Of a DNA stretch of 30,943 nucleotides, positions 22,409 through 29,152 are shown piece by piece (the stretch's first letter is position 1; every line of letters begins with the position of its first letter). Source of the DNA: Nitrospirota bacterium (GTDB lineage Bacteria; Nitrospirota; Thermodesulfovibrionia; Thermodesulfovibrionales; JdFR-88); NCBI GenBank assembly GCA_021790695.1, contig JAJYGJ010000167.1, positions 1 to 30,943 of the forward strand, in the 5' to 3' direction. Below the pieces are notes generated by a model that made no database searches, had not been told where the DNA came from, and saw only the letters and a list, made by a program, of their open reading frames with translations. Made by a program: the position numbers and the translations under genes.

Positions 22409-23095
22409 TCATCGTTTTTCCCCCGGAGCGAACCTCATGTAGTTTTGCCAGTAATCAAGGAGGGATTTCGTGGCCCTCAGGTCCCCCGCGCAGTACCTGG
22501 CTATATCCAGGCGGCGGCCCGCCCTGAAGAGGTCTTTCACCTCGTGCCCGGTTGTCTCTTTTTTGGGGCTTTCGATTCCCAGAAACCTGCACCAGAGATC
22601 CAGGCTGAACCGCCTGCGCACCGCCCCGAAAAAAGTAAGCTGGTCCAGAAGGTCGATGTGCGCGGTGCAGTAGCGATTGGGCATCAGGTCCCTGGTAGGC
22701 GACGTCCTGTGCAGGGCCGAACGCGTCAGGATGAACGGGCAGTCAAAGCACCTCCCGTTAAACGTTACAAACTGGTCATAGCTCCTGATCGCGCGCCAGA
22801 ATTTTTCGAGTATCTCCTTCTCGGCGCCGGCCTCGAAGACAATCCCGTCCTCCTCGAAGGTCTTTGCCTCCGGCCCGTCCGCGGCCTGGTAATAGACGGC
22901 GCCCCTCCCGCTGTCCGGGTTCAGCATCCCTATCGCAACGATCTCCGCGGTGAGGGGATAAAATGAAAGGCTGTCCTTTACGGCCTCAAGCTCATCCTCC
23001 GATTGCGCGAACCGGAGGAAGTAATCCTTGAACGGACCTCCCAGGGCGTCCAGGTCGCTTCCCGCCGTCTCGATATCAAAGATGACCCTGGACAT
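22409..23095 (-). CDS. DEDDy-type 3'-5' exonuclease, ribonuclease-H-like fold
   Basis: Predicted metal-dependent nuclease of 228 residues, related to the proofreading domain of family B DNA polymerases but standing alone. The four acidic residues are visible: Asp7 and Glu9 in VIFDIETAG, Asp118 in FVTFNGRCFDCPFIL, and Asp205 in YCAGDLRAT. Tyr201 four residues earlier makes it DEDDy. The substrate (DNA or RNA) is unknown. The ATG is preceded by GAGGTAGG at 7 nt, and this site lies within the remnant of the inverted-repeat element at 23100-23141. It sits between ctpA (68-bp gap) and the cooT-like gene, probably in the same transcript. Confidence 0.85.
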   Translation of the reverse strand: MSRVIFDIETAGSDLDALGGPFKDYFLRFAQSEDELEAVKDSLSFYPLTAEIVAIGMLNPDSGRGAVYYQAADGPEAKTFEEDGIVFEAGAEKEILEKFWRAIRSYDQFVTFNGRCFDCPFILTRSALHRTSPTRDLMPNRYCTAHIDLLDQLTFFGAVRRRFSLDLWCRFLGIESPKKETTGHEVKDLFRAGRRLDIARYCAGDLRATKSLLDYWQNYMRFAPGEKR

Positions 23096-23099
23096 TTTA

Positions 23100-23141
23100 G
23101 AACCTACCTCAAATTGCTTCCGGCTGCAAGCCGAAACGCGA
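23100..23141. repeat. MITE-like inverted-repeat element, left-end fragment D
   Basis: About 42 bp matching the left end of copies A and B (GAACCTACCTCAAA, then TTGCTTCCGGCTGCAAG), preceded by TA at 23098-23099. It carries the small hairpin CGGCT-gca-AGCCG at the variable spot. The rest of the element is absent. It lies between ctpA and the exonuclease gene. Confidence 0.7.
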
Positions 23142-23163
23142 TCCTATAGAAAACCGGGCCTCG

Positions 23164-24504
23164 TCAGGCGGCCTTCGAGACCTTCTCGAAGACGCTCAGG
23201 CTCTTCAGCAGGTCAACCGCCCTTTGAAGCTGGTTGTCGTTTTTTTCATTCCCGGGGAGAAGGGGCGCCATTTTTTCCTTCGTCTCCGTATTTCCCTGTA
23301 TCTCCAGTTGATGCTTGCTGCCCTCGAAGTAAAAATGGTTTTTGAGGTCTTTTTCCCTGATGTAGGGGTATTCCTTCTCTCCCTTGACCAGGGCCAGCGT
23401 GACCTCTATATCCGGCGTGATGCCCGTGTCCTGTATGGAAACGCCGCTGGGAGTGTAATACATGGCCGTTGTAAGTCTCAGGGCGGAGCCGTCTTCAAAG
23501 GGGATGACCGTCTGGACGGAGCCCTTGCCGAAAGAACGGGTGCCCATAATGACAGCCCTGTGCCAGTCCTTGAGGGCGCCCGCCACGATCTCGGCGGCGC
23601 TTGCGCTGCCTTGGTTTATGAGCACCACCATCGGCAGATGCTCGTGGCGCGGGTATGTGTCCGTGACGTTGAAATCCGTGCTGGGGCCGCTCCTCCCCTT
23701 GATGGAAACGACAAGCTTGCCCTTCGGCAGGAACTGGCTTGCTATATCGACAGCGCTATTCAGGAGTCCGCCCGGGTTGTTCCTCAAGTCCAGCACGAGG
23801 GAGCGCATCCCGTGTTTGTCAAGCTGACCAATCGCGTCGGCCAGTTGGGCCGCCGATTTCTCCTGGAACTGGGTGAGCTTGATGTAACCGACGCCCGCCT
23901 TTTCGTCCAGGACCTTCCACTTCACGCTTTTTACCTTTATTATGTCTCTCACGATCGCAAAATCACGGGGGGCCTTCATCCCCTCCCGCCAGACGGAGAG
24001 GGTGACGGAAGTGCCCTTGGGGCCGCGCATCTTCTTGACCGCGTCCATGAGAGTCATGTTGCCGGTGGGCTGCCCGTCTATCTTGACTATCCGGTCGCCC
24101 GGCTTTATTCCGGCCTTGTAGGCGGGGGTGCCCTCGATAGGGGAGATCACCACGAGCGTGCCGTCCTTGACGCCTACCTCCATGCCCAGGCCGCCGAACT
24201 GCCCGCTGGTGTCCACCTGCATCTCCTTGTATTCATCCGGGGTCATGAAGCCGGAGTGGGGGTCCAGTGAACCGACCATGCCTTTGATGGCCGCGTAGAC
24301 GAGGTCCTTGGTGTCCGTCTGCTTCACGTAGGCGGATTTCACCGTCTGGAGCACCTCCGTGAAGACCTTCAGCTCGGAGTAGTCTCCTCCCGCGCTGATG
24401 GCCCTGCCACCCCACAGCGTTACCGCCGCCATCGTCAGGACAAGGCCAAGCGCCAGCGCGGCGAACAAGGACCTCTTCTTTCTGAAATTCGGATTAAAGG
24501 ACAT
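23164..24504 (-). CDS. ctpA: Carboxy-terminal processing protease (S41, CtpA-like)
   Basis: Periplasmic serine protease that trims or degrades proteins from their C-terminus; in other diderms CtpA controls murein hydrolases. The 446 residues contain an N-terminal signal anchor (FAALALGLVLTMAAVTLWGG, about 14-33), the conserved DPHSGFMTPDEYKEM (81-95), a PDZ domain (about 105-190) and the S41 core. The catalytic dyad is visible: Ser302 in NQGSASAAEI and Lys327 in SFGKGSVQT. The ATG has GGAGG at 10 nt. It follows the EnvC-like gene as in many diderms, but the gap is 289 bp because a 192-bp inverted-repeat element lies in it. Confidence 0.95.
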   Translation of the reverse strand: MSFNPNFRKKRSLFAALALGLVLTMAAVTLWGGRAISAGGDYSELKVFTEVLQTVKSAYVKQTDTKDLVYAAIKGMVGSLDPHSGFMTPDEYKEMQVDTSGQFGGLGMEVGVKDGTLVVISPIEGTPAYKAGIKPGDRIVKIDGQPTGNMTLMDAVKKMRGPKGTSVTLSVWREGMKAPRDFAIVRDIIKVKSVKWKVLDEKAGVGYIKLTQFQEKSAAQLADAIGQLDKHGMRSLVLDLRNNPGGLLNSAVDIASQFLPKGKLVVSIKGRSGPSTDFNVTDTYPRHEHLPMVVLINQGSASAAEIVAGALKDWHRAVIMGTRSFGKGSVQTVIPFEDGSALRLTTAMYYTPSGVSIQDTGITPDIEVTLALVKGEKEYPYIREKDLKNHFYFEGSKHQLEIQGNTETKEKMAPLLPGNEKNDNQLQRAVDLLKSLSVFEKVSKAA

Positions 24505-24532
24505 AGCCTGAAAAACCTCCGGTTATTGACTG

Positions 24533-24724
24533 GAACCTATCTCAAAATCGCTTCCGGCTGCAAGAGGCTGAAATCGCGGCATACTGCGTCATCAAAGGAA
24601 AATCGTCCTCAACGCAGCGCCGCTGCGCCTCCGGGCGCTTTCCCCTTTCTTCCCCCGTACAGAAGAAATTGTCTGCCACGATTTCCTCTCTCTTTCGCTT
24701 CAGAATCAATTTTGAGACAGGTTC
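24533..24724. repeat. MITE-like inverted-repeat element, full copy B
   Basis: A 192-bp copy of the element at 1870-2055, with terminal repeats GAACCTATCTCAAAAT and ATTTTGAGACAGGTTC (one mismatch). It differs from copy A by two length changes, a 15-nt gain near the middle and a 9-nt loss at the other variable spot, plus scattered substitutions. No TA flanks are seen here (CTG before, CCA after). It separates the EnvC-like gene from ctpA and has the same orientation relative to transcription as copy A. Confidence 0.85.
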
Positions 24725-24793
24725 CCATAATCTATCAATCTCCCCGCCAATGGGACATCATCAATAATCTGACCCCGCCGGCGCGCCCATCCG

Positions 24794-25954
24794 CTACCTG
24801 TTGCCGGCAAGCCATTGAAGCGGGTCCAGGGGCTTGCCCCTGTATCTCACCTCAAAATAGAGCGAGGGGGCGTTTACCATGACGGACCGCCCGTCCCTGC
24901 CGACTCTGGCCCCAGTGTCTATTATATCCCCAACCTTTAAAAAAATCTCATCCAGATCGGCGTAAAGCGAATAATAACCCCCGCCGTGATTGATTATCAC
25001 GAGCTTACCGTAACCCTTGAACCAGTTGGCGAAGACCACCTGGCCGGAGAAGACGGACCTGACGGGGGCATCCGGCGACGTTTTTATGTATATGCCGTCT
25101 CTGAAGACGGGGGTGCCGAAGACGGGGTCTGTGCCTCTGCCGTAGCCGAAGACGACCGCGCCGTTCACCGGCCAGGGCAGCCGGCCCTTAAAGGCGCGGA
25201 AGCCCTTTCCGCGAAACGTCGACTGCCGGCTGGCGCGATTGATGATCGTGGCCAGCCGCCTGGAGGCCTGCCGTAGAACTTGCAGTTCGGCCTCATAGCC
25301 TGCCTTCCGGCTCCTGATAGACGTCAGAAGTTCGTCTTTTTCCTGCTTCTTGCTGTTTAACCTGTCCTGGATAAGGGCGGTCCTGGCCTCATGCCGCATA
25401 AGCACGTCCTTGAGCCCGCGGAGTTTCGCCTCTTTTTGCTGAAGCCGGTCATAGATGGACCTGCACTGGTCAACCTGGTCCTTTCCCAGCTTTGCAAGGA
25501 TCTCGAGGTATCGCCACCTCCGAAGGAATGAGCCCATATCGTCCGCTCCAAGGAGCATGACCAGGTCCTGGGCCCGGCCGTTCCTTTGAAACGCGATCAG
25601 CCTGTTTGAAAGCCACCGCCGGTGGTCTTTCAGCTCCTGCCTGGCCTGTTCAATATCGGCGCCTGTCCGGCTGATCCGCGCCTCGGTATCCCTGATCCGC
25701 TTTTTTTCGTAGCGCAGCCGGTCTTCGTATCCGGAGAGCTGGCTGTCTATCGCATTTAACTCGGCCGAGACGGAAGACTCCATCCGGCTGGCCTTCCGGA
25801 GATTTTTTTCCTTCTCTTTTATCTGGACCTGGATTTTACTGTATTTGACCCTCACGTCCGCGGCATGGGAGATGCCTGCCATGGGTACTGGCAGCAGGAA
25901 GAAAGAGGCGAGCATGCAAACAAGCAGGCTTTTGCTCTTTTGCCGCAGGCGCAT
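24794..25954 (-). CDS. EnvC-like murein hydrolase activator (coiled coil plus degenerate LytM)
   Basis: Periplasmic protein that links FtsEX to amidase activation during septum splitting. The 386 residues show a signal peptide (about 1-31, ending SHAAD), a long coiled coil of about 200 residues (33-240) and a C-terminal M23/LytM domain (about 262-383). The usual zinc ligands are missing: the first motif reads FRDGIYIKT rather than HxGxD, and the last motif reads YADLD rather than YxHL, although HGGGYYSLY is kept. It is therefore probably an activator and not an enzyme. Its ATG abuts the ftsX stop (TAGATG), so translation is coupled. Confidence 0.9.
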   Translation of the reverse strand: MRLRQKSKSLLVCMLASFFLLPVPMAGISHAADVRVKYSKIQVQIKEKEKNLRKASRMESSVSAELNAIDSQLSGYEDRLRYEKKRIRDTEARISRTGADIEQARQELKDHRRWLSNRLIAFQRNGRAQDLVMLLGADDMGSFLRRWRYLEILAKLGKDQVDQCRSIYDRLQQKEAKLRGLKDVLMRHEARTALIQDRLNSKKQEKDELLTSIRSRKAGYEAELQVLRQASRRLATIINRASRQSTFRGKGFRAFKGRLPWPVNGAVVFGYGRGTDPVFGTPVFRDGIYIKTSPDAPVRSVFSGQVVFANWFKGYGKLVIINHGGGYYSLYADLDEIFLKVGDIIDTGARVGRDGRSVMVNAPSLYFEVRYRGKPLDPLQWLAGNR

Positions 25955-26824
25955 CTAGGACTTTATTCTGCCCAGGGCGATGAGCGCCCCTGAAAAACCT
26001 ATGAAAAGGCCGGCGGCTGGAAGGAGCAGGAAGAAATAAGCCGGCGTGAGCACATACCTGAAGACCGGCAGCGCCCCGGCAAACCGGGCCAGAAAGACAC
26101 CGAAAATCGAATAACCCGCCAGGGAGGCCAGGATGCCGCCGGCCGCGCCAAGCAACGACCCCTCGATGAGAAAAGGGGCCCTTATGAACCGGGGCGTGGC
26201 GCCCAGCAGGCCGAGCGTTTCGATCTCTTCCCGCCTCCGGTAAAAGAGTATCTTTACCGTGCTGTAACAGATAAAGAGCGTGCCCCCCAGAAGGGCCGCG
26301 AGAAAGGCCAGGCCGGCGGTCCTCGCCCCCGACATAACGGACTCTATCGCATCCAGGAACCCGGCCCCGTATTGAACGTCCGCAACACCGCGCATCTGCT
26401 TTATCCGGGAGGCGAGCCCGCTCACCGCATCGTCGCTGGCGAAGCCCCTCCGAAGCCTTATGTCGAGCGAGGCCGGAAGGGGATTGCCGTCCAAGCCCTC
26501 GAAAAGATACGGGGAATCCTTCAAGGCTTTTTTCAGGTCCGAGAGCGCCTCCGCCTTCGAGATGTAAGAGACCCTGCCCACGGCGGCATCGGAGCGGATG
26601 GCGGTCCGCAGGGCGGCCAGGTCCGCCGCCGGTATCCCGTCCTGCAGGTAAACCGTCATCGAGAACCGGCCCTGGAGCTTCGAGGCGAAATAATCCAGGT
26701 TATAGACGGCTATGAGCGCGACCAGGAGGACAAAGAGACCCACGCCGATCGAAAGGACACTCAAAAGGTTGATCCACTTTTCCTTCCTGATGCCGGCAAG
26801 GGCGCTCGCCCAGGGGTGGCTCAT
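25955..26824 (-). CDS. ftsX: Cell division protein FtsX
   Basis: Inner-membrane partner of FtsE; the FtsEX complex uses ATP hydrolysis to operate periplasmic wall hydrolase regulators at the septum. The 289 residues have the FtsX layout. The first membrane segment lies at about 20-43, followed by a large periplasmic loop (about 44-168) containing SMTVYLQDGIPAADLAALR, typical of the extracellular domain. Three further segments lie at about 170-195, 217-243 and 262-285, with RRREEIETLGLLGATPRFIRAPFLIEG between them. The ATG overlaps the ftsE stop (ATGA), and its own stop is immediately followed by the EnvC-like start. Confidence 0.95.
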   Translation of the reverse strand: MSHPWASALAGIRKEKWINLLSVLSIGVGLFVLLVALIAVYNLDYFASKLQGRFSMTVYLQDGIPAADLAALRTAIRSDAAVGRVSYISKAEALSDLKKALKDSPYLFEGLDGNPLPASLDIRLRRGFASDDAVSGLASRIKQMRGVADVQYGAGFLDAIESVMSGARTAGLAFLAALLGGTLFICYSTVKILFYRRREEIETLGLLGATPRFIRAPFLIEGSLLGAAGGILASLAGYSIFGVFLARFAGALPVFRYVLTPAYFFLLLPAAGLFIGFSGALIALGRIKS

Positions 26825-27483
26825 CCGATATCCTCTCTTTCGATCTTCCCGGAGGCGAGCCTGAGCACCCTGCGGCCGGAGCCGGTATAGAGGTCCCTGT
26901 TGTGGGTCGCTATGATAACGGTGGCGCCCCTTGCGTTTATTTCCTTGAATATCCGCATGATGCCAGTCGAGGTTTCGGGGTCCAGGTTGCCGGTAGGCTC
27001 ATCGGCCAGCAATAAAAGCGGCTCGGCCACGACGGCCCTGGCGATGACCGCCCGCTGCTGCTCCCCGCCAGACAACGCCTCCGGGAAGTTGTCGGCCTTG
27101 TGCCTCAAGCCCACCATCTTCAGCGTCTCCATCACCTGCGGCTTGAGCGCCTTTTCCGCGACACCCCTTATCCGCATCGCAAGGGCCACGTTATCGTATA
27201 TCGTTTTGCCCGAAAGGAGCCTGAAGTCCTGGAAGATTACGCCTATCTGCCTGCGGAGCCCGGAGACGTGGCGGCCCTTCATCCCGCCGATGGCCGCGCC
27301 GTTTACGGTGATCGCGCCATCGTCCGCATTGATGGCGCGGTATATGAGCCTCAGGAGCGTGCTTTTCCCCGCCCCGCTTGCCCCGGTGATAAAAAGCAGC
27401 TCTCCCCTTCCCGCCTCGAAGCTAACACCGGAGAGGGCCTCCTGGCCATCGTAAATCTTCGATACGTTTTCAAATCTGACCAT
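26821..27483 (-). CDS. ftsE: Cell division ATP-binding protein FtsE
   Basis: ABC-type ATPase on the cytoplasmic face of FtsX. The 220 residues show Walker A GASGAGKST (34-42), the Q loop VIFQDFRLL, the ABC signature LSGGEQQR (137-144), Walker B LLLLADEPTGNLDP (156-169) and the switch His in IIATHN. A TATAAT box at 27504-27509 lies 20 nt before the ATG, so the leader would be short; no strong ribosome binding site is present (GGCGGT is the nearest). It is the first gene of the minus-strand run ftsE, ftsX, envC-like, ctpA, exonuclease, cooT-like, lipM-like. Confidence 0.96.
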   Translation of the reverse strand: MVRFENVSKIYDGQEALSGVSFEAGRGELLFITGASGAGKSTLLRLIYRAINADDGAITVNGAAIGGMKGRHVSGLRRQIGVIFQDFRLLSGKTIYDNVALAMRIRGVAEKALKPQVMETLKMVGLRHKADNFPEALSGGEQQRAVIARAVVAEPLLLLADEPTGNLDPETSTGIMRIFKEINARGATVIIATHNRDLYTGSGRRVLRLASGKIEREDIG

Positions 27484-27503
27484 CAGCCGTTTACCGCCGA
27501 AAT

Positions 27504-27509
27504 ATTATA
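27504..27509 (-). promoter_or_regulatory. Possible ftsE -10 box
   Basis: Perfect TATAAT on the minus strand, 20 nt upstream of the ftsE ATG. The region 17 nt further up is a pyrimidine tract without a clear -35, so the promoter call is tentative. Confidence 0.45.
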
Positions 27510-27610
27510 TAAAGGAAAGAGAAAAAAATAAAAGAGGGCAAATGACATTGCTTGGTCTCGCCGGCCAATGGCGCTTTCGCTGTTTGAGGTTTCTTTCTGC
27601 CGATGCATGG

Positions 27611-27690
27611 ACTCCTTTCCACTCATGCCCGCCCAAACTCGCCCTCGGGGACTGTTCCCCTCGGGCTCAGACATGGACAGGCAAAGGAGT
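27611..27690. repeat. Long imperfect hairpin region
   Basis: Outer arms ACTCCTTT (27611-27618) and AAAGGAGT (27683-27690) pair perfectly, and inner parts such as CCCTCGGGGA pair imperfectly. The segment also contains two direct copies of CCCTCGGG. Style and position suggest a dispersed repeat. Confidence 0.5.
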
Positions 27691-27783
27691 TTCGCGGAAT
27701 TCGCCGGCATCGGCTACGAAATAAATCTATGACGATCGAGCATCCATCGCCCGGCTTCCCAAACAAACTGGTAGTAACAAGCG

Positions 27784-27827
27784 TGTGTGAGAACATTGCT
27801 TATACCGGTTTGCAATGGTTTCGCACA
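27784..27827. repeat. Imperfect inverted repeat, 16-nt arms
   Basis: TGTGTGAGAACATTGC (27784-27799) faces the complement of 27812-27827 with 13 of 16 matches and a 12-nt loop. No T-run follows, so it is not a typical terminator; its role is unknown. Confidence 0.45.
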
Positions 27828-28039
27828 TTGATGCGGCAGGCGCCGGTATCTGCCTGCTCCTTGAGTGAGGGAACACGCGGGCGGATGCGCGGGGCCGCAT
27901 CTTAACGGACCCTGTGCTCTTCGCCCTGAAGGCGATTCAATCCCATGGCGGAAGCCCGGGGATACGCCCGGAACCGCGTGACCGAACGAAAGGACAGGCG
28001 GATAACCGGCATTTCCGGCACGGCCCCACTCCGCCGTGC

Positions 28040-28972
28040 CTATTTCTCCATTATGCGCGCCCTGGCCTTCTGGTATTCCTGCAAGGTGATGACCCCGTTA
28101 CGATAAAGGTCGCCAAGCTTCCGCATATCGAGAAGCCGGGCCCTGGCCTTGCCGAAATCCGCGTCGGAGAGGACCCCCTGGGTGTGCAGCTCTTCCAGTT
28201 CCTTCAGCTTTTTCCCCATGCCGGCTTCCATGTTCATCTGGTCGCCAGCGCCGGAGACGCCAGCGCCGGAGACGCCAGCGCCGGAGACAACATTTGGTCC
28301 AGCTCCGGGCTGTGCCGCCGGGCCAAATCCCGCACCAGGTGCCGCATACGGGGCCGCCTCCGCTTGAGGAGGCCTGTTCAGGACCCCCGCCATTATCAGG
28401 GGCCTCTTGTCCTCTATCGCCTTTGCGACCTCGACGGCGATATTTTCAGCCTGAGCGCGGTTCAGCCGGGCGGCTATCAGGTCTTCGTCACCGCCGTCAT
28501 AATTTATCTTGTCATGCAGGGAAACGGATCTGCTCATGATCTGCCGGCCATTCTTTGTAAGCGTGATTTTTACGTCATGGTCCCCCTGGGCGTAACGTTC
28601 GCGCGGCAATCCGCCCCAATAGTCTCTGGTGGTGTAGTCCTTTCCGTAGTAGCCCCAGCTTCCGGTTATCTCGAGGTGCAGGACGGCGTCCGCGGGCGCG
28701 CCTTTTTCATAAGGATAAACGACATTGCCGAAGAGTTTCATCTTCCTCAAATCGTTGGCGATCATCGGGCCGTAAGGGTAACTTTCATGCGAGCTGCCGC
28801 GGCTCTGGACCGTCGCCGCCTCGTCGACCCGGAGGGCGACGGCGATCGGGAGGGGCGCGGAGGGTGTATAGGCGGACACCGGATAACCCCGGACTGTCTT
28901 CGACGCTCCGGCGCACGCGCCCAGGGCGAGCATCGCCGCAGCCAGCACGCCTGCGACAAAAAACCTCCTCAT
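28040..28972 (-). CDS. Lipoprotein with C-terminal SHOCT-like segments
   Basis: Envelope lipoprotein of unknown function, 310 residues from the chosen ATG. The signal peptide ends in the lipobox LALGAC with Cys20. The mid part (about 45-195) is a mixed domain with VLHLEITGSWGYYGKDYTTRDYWGG and ITLTKNGRQIMSRSVSLHDK, which I cannot name. A Pro/Gly/Ala linker (about 205-245) contains three VSGAG-type units from 15-bp tandem repeats. The C-terminus has two short SHOCT-like helical units (KLKELEELHTQGVLSDADFGKARARLL and LGDLYRNGVITLQEYQKARARIM). The ATG at 28970-28972 is chosen since AGGAGG lies 6 nt upstream; an ATG two codons earlier touches that site. Confidence 0.82.
   Translation of the reverse strand: MRRFFVAGVLAAAMLALGACAGASKTVRGYPVSAYTPSAPLPIAVALRVDEAATVQSRGSSHESYPYGPMIANDLRKMKLFGNVVYPYEKGAPADAVLHLEITGSWGYYGKDYTTRDYWGGLPRERYAQGDHDVKITLTKNGRQIMSRSVSLHDKINYDGGDEDLIAARLNRAQAENIAVEVAKAIEDKRPLIMAGVLNRPPQAEAAPYAAPGAGFGPAAQPGAGPNVVSGAGVSGAGVSGAGDQMNMEAGMGKKLKELEELHTQGVLSDADFGKARARLLDMRKLGDLYRNGVITLQEYQKARARIMEK
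28244..28288. repeat. Three tandem 15-bp repeats in the lipoprotein gene
   Basis: GCCAGCGCCGGAGAC occurs three times in a row without mismatch, encoding the repeated GAGVS units of the linker. Copy-number changes would keep the frame. Confidence 0.9.
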
Positions 28973-28984
28973 CTTCATCCTCCT

Positions 28985-29013
28985 TCTATAATGGGGCAAA
29001 TTTTATTTTTCAA
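28985..29013 (-). promoter_or_regulatory. Possible promoter of the lipoprotein gene
   Basis: On the minus strand, TTGAAA (29008-29013), 17 nt, TATAGA (28985-28990). The -10 box runs directly into the AGGAGG ribosome site, so either the mRNA begins inside that site or this match is fortuitous. Confidence 0.35.
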
Positions 29014-29082
29014 GAGATAAAGTAATCTACACGTTTTAGGGCGGATTTATCAAGACGGCCTCCCTCGCCTCAAAAACACCTC

Positions 29083-29117
29083 AAAAAAAAGAGAGGGCCT
29101 CTTTTCAGAGACCCTCT
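29083..29117 (-). terminator. Intrinsic terminator of the porin gene
   Basis: On the minus strand, an 11-bp stem AGAGGGTCTCT / AGAGGCCCTCT (one G-T pair) with loop GAAA, followed by C and eight T. It begins about 36 bp after the porin stop codon and is a textbook rho-independent terminator. Confidence 0.95.
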
Positions 29118-29152
29118 TTAAAACAACCGGTCAGGAATCAGCCGGTGAAAAT

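Larger units (their letters stand above)
27484..28039. other. Gene-free stretch with structured repeats
   Basis: No gene is supported in this 556-bp interval between ftsE and the lipoprotein gene. It holds the 30-bp segment shared with 6411-6440 (at 27552-27581), an 80-bp imperfect hairpin bounded by ACTCCTTT and AAAGGAGT (27611-27690), and an inverted repeat with 16-nt arms, 13 of 16 matching (27784-27799 against 27812-27827). The segment looks like a nest of decayed dispersed repeats or a structured RNA; neither is proved. Confidence 0.5.

Noticed and set aside
24794..25954. Active M23 zinc endopeptidase
   Set aside because: The His/Asp zinc ligands of the LytM domain are replaced, so an activator role is preferred.
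27483..27710. Short minus-strand frame (75 codons) upstream of ftsE
   Set aside because: It overlaps the shared repeat segment and the ftsE promoter region, and its translation looks like repeat-derived sequence.
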